Below, one piece after another: positions 4,365 through 8,557 of a DNA stretch of 8,557 nt (within the stretch, counting starts at the first letter, position 1; every line of letters begins with the position of its first letter). The notes under the pieces are model-generated. The model did not search any database and was not told the DNA's origin. It saw nothing but the letters and a program-made list of their open reading frames with translations. The DNA comes from an uncultured Lachnospiraceae bacterium (lineage in GTDB: Bacteria; Bacillota; Clostridia; Lachnospirales; Lachnospiraceae), in contig CADBTO010000033.1 of assembly GCA_902797565.1 (NCBI GenBank), forward strand, positions 1-8,557, in the 5' to 3' direction. The position numbers and the translations under genes were made by a program.

Positions 4365-5651
4365 ATGGCGGGAATAAACAGCAGCGTATACAACTACTAT
4401 CTGAACGCCTACAGCGCGCAACTTAGACAGAATCGTTACGATTCACACAAAAAGAGTGAGCTCAAGGATGTATACAACAGGATGGTTCGCACAAACAAGA
4501 ACTCTCCTCTATACAAGATAAAATTCACGCGGGATGTGGCGGAATTCGCGATCGACCTGAAAGAAAGCGCACACCATATGCAGAATGTGGTCGCTTCCCT
4601 TTCTACGGAAGACAGCGGGATCGAATCAGTATTCCATAAGAAGATCGCGACCTCTTCCAATACAGATGCCGTTGAGGTGACCTATGTCGGTCCGGAAGAC
4701 GGCGAAACAAATTCCACTTTCTACCTCGGCGTGGATAAACTGGCAACGCCGCAGGTAAACGAAGGAAATTATCTGCCTGCTTCAAAGCGCAGCTTTGAAC
4801 CGGGTTCCTATAGCTTTAATCTGCAGACCACTGCGCATTCCTATGAGTTCCAGTTCAACGTGGACGCTTCGGATACAAACAAGCAGATCCAGACAAAAAT
4901 TGCGCGTCTGGTGAACACTTCCGATGTGGGCCTTCGGGCGCAGGTTATGGAGAACCGCGGAATGACCGCGCTCAGGCTGACATCCCGGCAAACCGGCCTT
5001 GCAGAAAACGAAGAATTCCTGTTCAAGATCACAACGGACAACTCCTGGAACGAGCTGAACACGCTGGGTATCGCGAACGTTGCCAGCGAAGCGAGCAGTT
5101 CCGATTTTAAGCTGAATGGCAATGAACACCATTCGCTGTCCAACAATTTTACAATCAACCATGCCTTCGAACTGACGCTGAAAGACACCACGCCGGAGGA
5201 TCAGCCGGCAAAAATCGGGTTCAAGGCGAATACCGAAGCAATCGCGGACAGTGTGGAAGAACTGCTGACTTCGTACAACGGCTTTATCGCAGTCGGCCAG
5301 AAGTACAGCACAAAGAAAGGGAACAACCAGCTTCTAAATGAAATCTCCGGACTGGCAAGGGGCTTTTCCAAAGAGCTCTCGCAGGTGGGGATCTCTGTTG
5401 GCGAGGACAAAAACCTCACGCTGGACCGGGACACCATCACACAGGCTGTAACTGGTGAAAAAAGCGGCGATACGTTCCGTTTCCTGAACCGCTTCAAGGA
5501 ATCGCTTTCCCGCGAAGCAAACAAGACTTCCATCAATCCGCTGAACTATGTGGACAAAGTCGCTGTGGAATACAAGAATCCCGGCAAAACCTGGGCAGCG
5601 CCTTATGCGGCAAGTGTCTACGCCGGACTTTTGGTGGATGAAAAATTATGA
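4365..5651 (+). CDS. FliD-like flagellar capping-family protein
   Basis: 428 residues. ATG 4365 follows AAAGGAGG with good spacing; an upstream in-frame ATG (4314) lies inside a leader hairpin and has no ribosome binding site. Residues 147-219 resemble a Flagellin_IN/hook-associated repeat: YSFNLQTTAHSYEFQFNVDA, then a helix, then MTALRLTSRQTG. Residues about 247-360 resemble the FliD C-terminal region: DFKLNGNEHHSLSNNFTIN, EELLTSYNGFI and LSQVGISVGEDKNLTLD. The expected FliD N-terminal signature (SGLDTESIV-type) is missing. Instead there is a Tyr-rich start (SSVYNYYLNAYS) and a C-terminal PYAASVYAGLL segment, which I associate with a Clostridia-specific FliD-like family. It may bind the filament or hook but perhaps does not form a standard cap. 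It is transcribed divergently from the rpmG operon and converges on the fliD-fliS cluster. Confidence 0.7.
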   Translation: MAGINSSVYNYYLNAYSAQLRQNRYDSHKKSELKDVYNRMVRTNKNSPLYKIKFTRDVAEFAIDLKESAHHMQNVVASLSTEDSGIESVFHKKIATSSNTDAVEVTYVGPEDGETNSTFYLGVDKLATPQVNEGNYLPASKRSFEPGSYSFNLQTTAHSYEFQFNVDASDTNKQIQTKIARLVNTSDVGLRAQVMENRGMTALRLTSRQTGLAENEEFLFKITTDNSWNELNTLGIANVASEASSSDFKLNGNEHHSLSNNFTINHAFELTLKDTTPEDQPAKIGFKANTEAIADSVEELLTSYNGFIAVGQKYSTKKGNNQLLNEISGLARGFSKELSQVGISVGEDKNLTLDRDTITQAVTGEKSGDTFRFLNRFKESLSREANKTSINPLNYVDKVAVEYKNPGKTWAAPYAASVYAGLLVDEKL

Positions 5652-5673
5652 GTGAAATCAAAATCGAAAATTA

Positions 5674-5701
5674 AACCCCCTCCGGTATTCCGGAGGGGGT
5701 T
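5674..5701. terminator. Bidirectional intrinsic terminator
   Basis: Perfect 12-bp stem AACCCCCTCCGG (5674-5685) with CCGGAGGGGGTT (5690-5701) and loop TATT. The plus strand continues ATTTTG and the minus strand TAATTTTCG, so it can stop both the FliD-like transcript, 22 bases after its stop, and the convergent fliD-fliS-flgN-like transcript. Confidence 0.9.
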
Positions 5702-5715
5702 ATTTTGTATGCGAC

Positions 5716-5745
5716 GGGGTGCGCCGGCAGAGCCGGGCGCACCCC
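5716..5745. repeat. Second GC-rich hairpin between convergent genes
   Basis: GGGGTGCGCCGGC (5716-5728) pairs with GCCGGGCGCACCCC (5732-5745) around AGA, a 13-bp stem with one bulged G. Neither side has a U run, so it is not an intrinsic terminator. It overlaps copy 2 of the dispersed repeat. Confidence 0.7.
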
Positions 5746-5766
5746 GCGCGGCGAGCAGGTGAGGAT
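5724..5766 (-). repeat. GC-rich dispersed repeat, copy 2
   Basis: Minus-strand sequence matches plus-strand 1353-1395 at 34 of 43 positions without gaps; the shared core is CGCGGGGT-R-CGCCCGGC-NNT-GCCGG. Here the palindrome is complete, running on to the CGCACCCC that copy 1 lacks. It occupies the gap between the terminator and the end of the FlgN-like gene. Confidence 0.65.
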
Positions 5767-5792
5767 TAGCATCTCCCTTGCCCGATTTTCTG

Positions 5793-6287
5793 CTACTTCT
5801 GGTTATCAAAAAACTGCGGATTGGTGAAATCCAGCTTTCCCATTGTCTGATAGTACTGGGTTACCGCACGCTCGCTCCTCCGGACCTTTTGTGCCTGCCC
5901 TCGCACATTGGCAAATTTCCGCTCCGCAAGCTTGAAATTCTGCTGCTCCTGGTCGCGTACCTTCACGCCCAGTTCCGTAACCCGGCGCACTAGTTCTTTC
6001 ATCCGCTCGATGTCTTCCCTGTACTGATCCCGGTCTTTTTCCAGCTGCAGCTTCACACGGTCAAAAAGTGCCTCAAAACCGTCATCCAAAGACTGGATCT
6101 GGGAAATCAGGTTTTCCTTCCGCTCTATATTGTCCTGGAATTCATCCGGCCCTGCCGCCGGATCTGTCAGGATCTGCGCCTGTACGCCATTCTCCAGAGA
6201 GATCTGCTCCAGGACCGCCACTTTTTTCTCCAGACTTTCCTCCAGGATCTTCACATAATTCTGCATATCCCGCTGCTCATCCGTCAT
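5793..6287 (-). CDS. FlgN-like flagellar export chaperone
   Basis: 164 residues, almost entirely helical and strongly charged, with heptad-like spacing in about 8-40 (YVKILEESLEKKVAVLEQIS) and 75-145. No signal peptide or membrane segment. Size, coiled-coil character and position right after fliS fit the FlgN/FliT-type chaperones that keep hook-associated proteins unfolded and deliver them to the flagellar export gate. The conserved-looking pattern is LEKKVxVLEQI then NIERKENLISQI. ATG 6287 is chosen, since GGGGGTG lies about ten bases upstream and an earlier TTG (6314), which overlaps the fliS stop, has no ribosome binding site. ATG 6266 is a less likely alternative. The FlgN label rests on context and helical pattern, not on a decisive motif. 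Confidence 0.65.
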   Translation of the reverse strand: MTDEQRDMQNYVKILEESLEKKVAVLEQISLENGVQAQILTDPAAGPDEFQDNIERKENLISQIQSLDDGFEALFDRVKLQLEKDRDQYREDIERMKELVRRVTELGVKVRDQEQQNFKLAERKFANVRGQAQKVRRSERAVTQYYQTMGKLDFTNPQFFDNQK

Positions 6288-6310
6288 CCCACAAACACCC
6301 CCGGTTTTCC

Positions 6311-6712
6311 TCAACTCAACTTCGTCCCATTATTGGTCAGCTTCATCAGTTCCTTCCAGGTATCCCGCATCGTCCGCAGATGTTCCAGGACTTCATTCAG
6401 GATTTCCTTGCCTTCCTCGCCTTTTTTCACATTCGCCATCAAAAGCCTGCGCCGGAGGTAGTCGTACACCTTCTTGAATTCCTGAGACACCTCGTATTTC
6501 TCGTCCAGTGTCACCTGGAACTCTTCGATAATACGGTCTGCCTTCTTGATGTTGTTGTGGGCATTCTCAATTTCCTTGTTCTCAATCGCCGTGATTGCAA
6601 TATTACAAAATTTGATCGCCCCTTCATAAAGCATCAGCGTCAGCTCTGCCGGAGAAGCCGTCAAGATTTTGTTCCTCTGGTATGCTGCAAAACGGTTATT
6701 TTGAACTGCCAT
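6311..6712 (-). CDS. fliS: Flagellar export chaperone FliS
   Basis: Cytosolic chaperone that binds the C-terminus of flagellin, prevents early polymerisation and hands it to the export gate. The 133-residue product is of family length. It shows the FliS hallmark near the N-terminus: RFAAYQRNKILTASPAELTL (7-26) followed by MLYEGAIKFCNIA (27-39), then four-helix-bundle heptads through DYLRRRLLMANVKKGEEG. ATG 6712 has GGGAGG five bases upstream. It lies 57 bases after fliD and 23 bases before the FlgN-like gene, in the standard fliD-fliS order. Confidence 0.95.
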   Translation of the reverse strand: MAVQNNRFAAYQRNKILTASPAELTLMLYEGAIKFCNIAITAIENKEIENAHNNIKKADRIIEEFQVTLDEKYEVSQEFKKVYDYLRRRLLMANVKKGEEGKEILNEVLEHLRTMRDTWKELMKLTNNGTKLS

Positions 6713-6769
6713 AAAATCCTCCCGATTACGATTCGCGTTTTCCCTACGCCGCCACCCTTATCATGCTTT

Positions 6770-8380
6770 TCAGCCGCCCATATAGGACGTGAAACTGGAC
6801 ATTTTGCTCTGCATCTCTGTCAGCGTCGATTCCATCCTGGAATACTGTTTATAGTACCGATCTTCCTGCTCTGTCACCTTTTTCTCCCACTCGGCGATGG
6901 ACTTCTTGTACGCATTGATGTCTTTGGTCATCTGCTTGTCGTTGTAGATCGTGTACGCGGAGCTCATGGACGTGGACTTCATTTTGTTGTCCAGGTTCGT
7001 ATACAGCTGCTGCGTGACCTTTGTCAACAGCCCGATCACCTCGTCCGGATTGTCCTGCAGCGCTTTCATCAGCTTGTCCGTATTTCCGGATGTGAGGCTG
7101 TCCTCCTCGTCTCCATCAATATGGTATGCGTACTGCTGGTTCTTTTCGGAGCTATAATACCCCATCGTATGGATGCCAAAGGATGTAAGCGACATTTTCT
7201 TGCCATTTACCTCATACATCCCGCCCATTGCCTGGGTCATGGAATTGATGATATTATTCAGCGTGGTATCCCGGCGAAGCAGCGCGCTCTTTGCCTTTGT
7301 CTCCCACTTTTCGATTTCCTTATCGGACATCTCCGCCTTCTGATCTTCTGTCAGCGGTTGATAGTCTTTGCTGACAGAGTCCGCGTTGTAATTGGAATAC
7401 AGCTCGTTGATGACCTCATTATAGTTTGTCAGGAAATCTTTAACCTTGTCATACAATCCCTGGGTATCAGTGGATGTGGTAATGGTGACGGATTTACCCT
7501 CCTCCGTCGTGTCCATCGCCTCGATCGTCAAGCCGTTGACCGAAAAACTGTTCTCTTTATTCGTGTATTTCACGCCATCGAGCGTGATCTTTGCATCCTG
7601 GCCTGCGGACATGCGGGCATAACTGTTCTTGTCATCACCAGTATACGCATCATACGCATCTGCGTCCATCGTCTTCAAGCCAAACGCACTCAGCAGCTTG
7701 GATCGTTTTTCTTTTTCCTCGTCTGTCCCTCCCACCTTGGTCTGGAGAATCTCAAAGCCCGCTTCTTTGCCGCTGTCCTTGGAATTGATGTAAAAACGCT
7801 GCTGCTTTTCGTCAAAATTCGCTTTCAATCCAGCATTCCGGAATTGTTCCACCACATCACTGATGGACGCATTCTGCTTGATTTCAAGCGTCTTTGTCTC
7901 GCCTCCGACCTTGACTTCCAGCTCCGCATAGCGATACCTTTCCCCATCCGCGCCTTCTTTGGTCAGCTTAAAATCATCGTCTGTAAGCCCCAGCGCAGAC
8001 ATCTTGCTGGTGGACAGGATCTTGCTGTCCTCATCGCTCGCCTTCATCATTCCGCCTGCCAGCGAAGCGGTCTGTGCCAGCTGGTTCACCTGCAGCTTGA
8101 ATGTCCCGTTGAACGCGCCGCTTGCGGAAACCTTCGCCTTGCTCTGGTCCGAAACGTTCGTCTTCTGCAGGGCATATCCCTGTGTCCGGCGCATGGAATC
8201 CAGGCTTGTATACAGGCTATAGACTTTCTTGTTCAGGTCTTTCCACGCATCCTGTGTCCATTCCAGCTTGGTCTTCTTTTTCTCTATTTTCTCTTTCTTG
8301 GTCTTCGTCCCCATCACCAGTGCGCCGACGATGGATTCCGTATCCAGTCCGGACGTCAGACCCGTCATTCTCATTGGCAT
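6770..8380 (-). CDS. fliD: Flagellar filament capping protein FliD (HAP2)
   Basis: Forms the cap at the filament tip that guides folding of exported flagellin. The 536-residue product has the N-terminal FliD signature TGLTSGLDTESIVGALV (6-22) and a helical coiled segment to about 66. Middle domains follow, including a hook-IN-like repeat (about 151-210: ELEVKVGGETKTLEIKQNAS and onward). The C-terminal FliD domain (about 260-530) has ITLDGVKYTNKENSFSVNGL (265-284), DFLTNYNEVINELY (315-328), and a terminal coiled coil ending MESTLTEMQSKMSSFTSYMGG. ATG 8380 has AGGAGG eight bases upstream. No signal peptide, as expected for export by the flagellar type III pathway. It heads the fliD-fliS-FlgN-like cluster. 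Any promoter must lie in or beyond the repeat-rich leader. Confidence 0.95.
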   Translation of the reverse strand: MPMRMTGLTSGLDTESIVGALVMGTKTKKEKIEKKKTKLEWTQDAWKDLNKKVYSLYTSLDSMRRTQGYALQKTNVSDQSKAKVSASGAFNGTFKLQVNQLAQTASLAGGMMKASDEDSKILSTSKMSALGLTDDDFKLTKEGADGERYRYAELEVKVGGETKTLEIKQNASISDVVEQFRNAGLKANFDEKQQRFYINSKDSGKEAGFEILQTKVGGTDEEKEKRSKLLSAFGLKTMDADAYDAYTGDDKNSYARMSAGQDAKITLDGVKYTNKENSFSVNGLTIEAMDTTEEGKSVTITTSTDTQGLYDKVKDFLTNYNEVINELYSNYNADSVSKDYQPLTEDQKAEMSDKEIEKWETKAKSALLRRDTTLNNIINSMTQAMGGMYEVNGKKMSLTSFGIHTMGYYSSEKNQQYAYHIDGDEEDSLTSGNTDKLMKALQDNPDEVIGLLTKVTQQLYTNLDNKMKSTSMSSAYTIYNDKQMTKDINAYKKSIAEWEKKVTEQEDRYYKQYSRMESTLTEMQSKMSSFTSYMGG

Positions 8381-8400
8381 TTTTTTGTCCTCCTATTTAA

Positions 8401-8557
8401 GAACTCCTTTGTGCGCTTCTCAATTCGCGATCACGCGCTTCCATTATTCGGCTCCGCCGAACAATGAAACCGCCCCTTTGACTCCGTGAGGATGCGTCGC
8501 TTCGCGCCGAACCTCACTCCGTCCGACGTAGAACGCGCAGTCGGAGTTTGTTCTAAG
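8401..8557. repeat. Inverted-repeat-rich fliD leader region
   Basis: No gene is visible here. It holds a CGCG-ATCA-CGCG hairpin (8426-8437). A 10-bp stem with one mismatch follows: CATT-A-TTCGGC (8442-8452) with GCCGAA-C-AATG (8456-8466). Then GTGAGG (8486-8491) pairs with CCTCAC (8512-8517) around an inner GCGT/GCGC pair, and TCCGAC (8522-8527) with GTCGGA (8540-8545). ACTCC (8481-8485) with GGAGT (8543-8547) could enclose the last part as a branched structure. The density suggests an intergenic repeat element or a structured 5' UTR; the block runs to the window edge. Confidence 0.5.

Noticed and set aside
5618..5809. A 63-codon minus-strand frame across the terminator and repeat copy 2
   Set aside because: It runs through a terminator and a palindromic repeat, overlaps two real genes at its ends and has no ribosome binding site; it is likely a spurious translation of repeat DNA.
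8442..8466. A possible flagellar sigma factor -10 box (GCCGAATAAT on the minus strand) before fliD
   Set aside because: It has one extra base relative to GCCGATAA, no TAAA-type -35 at the right distance, and the string is explained by the hairpin stem.
6068..8467. A very long open frame (799 codons) on the plus strand opposite fliD, fliS and the FlgN-like gene
   Set aside because: It spans three well-supported genes and their gaps in antisense, has no ribosome binding site, and its translation is rich in Cys, His, Arg and Leu with no recognisable domain. It reflects the codon use of the real minus-strand genes.

Overview
The window looks like chromosomal DNA of a motile, Gram-positive Clostridia, most likely a Lachnospiraceae-type gut or rumen bacterium. 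This rests on the protein sequences (L11, L1, NusG and SecE of Bacillota type, a four-cysteine L33, a FliD/FliS/FlgN-like set), strong AGGAGG-type ribosome binding sites and an L10 leader of Bacillota type. It is inferred from the sequence only; no search was run.

Layout. (1) 53-202, plus strand: a 49-residue helical protein of unknown function, convergent with (2), a minus-strand translation and transcription block running from about 4100 down to 269: rpmG, secE, nusG, rplK, rplA, rplJ, rplL. A consensus promoter (4102-4130) heads rpmG. A second one (1644-1672) heads a structured L10 leader in front of rplJ-rplL. A perfect 12-bp terminator hairpin (220-247) lies between rplL and the small gene. 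rpoB, the usual neighbour after rplL, is absent here. (3) 3967-4364: a 398-bp divergent region with back-to-back promoters and a structured leader on each side. (4) 4365-5651, plus strand: a FliD-family protein that lacks the usual FliD N-terminus, ending at a bidirectional terminator (5674-5701). (5) 5793-8380, minus strand: fliD, fliS and a FlgN-like chaperone gene in one tight cluster. (6) 8381-8557: the fliD leader, dense in inverted repeats.

How they work together. The first block supplies 50S proteins (L33, L11, L1, L10, L12), the SecE translocon subunit and NusG. Its leaders carry signals typical of feedback control by ribosomal proteins: an L1-stalk look-alike before rplA and an L10 leader with a possible attenuator before rplJ. 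The second block caps and builds the flagellar filament: FliD cap, FliS flagellin chaperone and a FlgN-like export chaperone, plus a second divergent FliD-like protein.

Most worth a second look: a 43-bp GC-rich repeat present twice (1353-1395 and, inverted, 5724-5766; 34 of 43 positions identical), once inside the rplJ leader; the divergent FliD-like gene with its long leader hairpin; the nested hairpin just upstream of the rpmG ribosome binding site; and the break of the usual rplL-rpoB linkage. I saw no CRISPR array, insertion sequence, tRNA or rRNA, and nothing that forms a clearly new multi-gene system.
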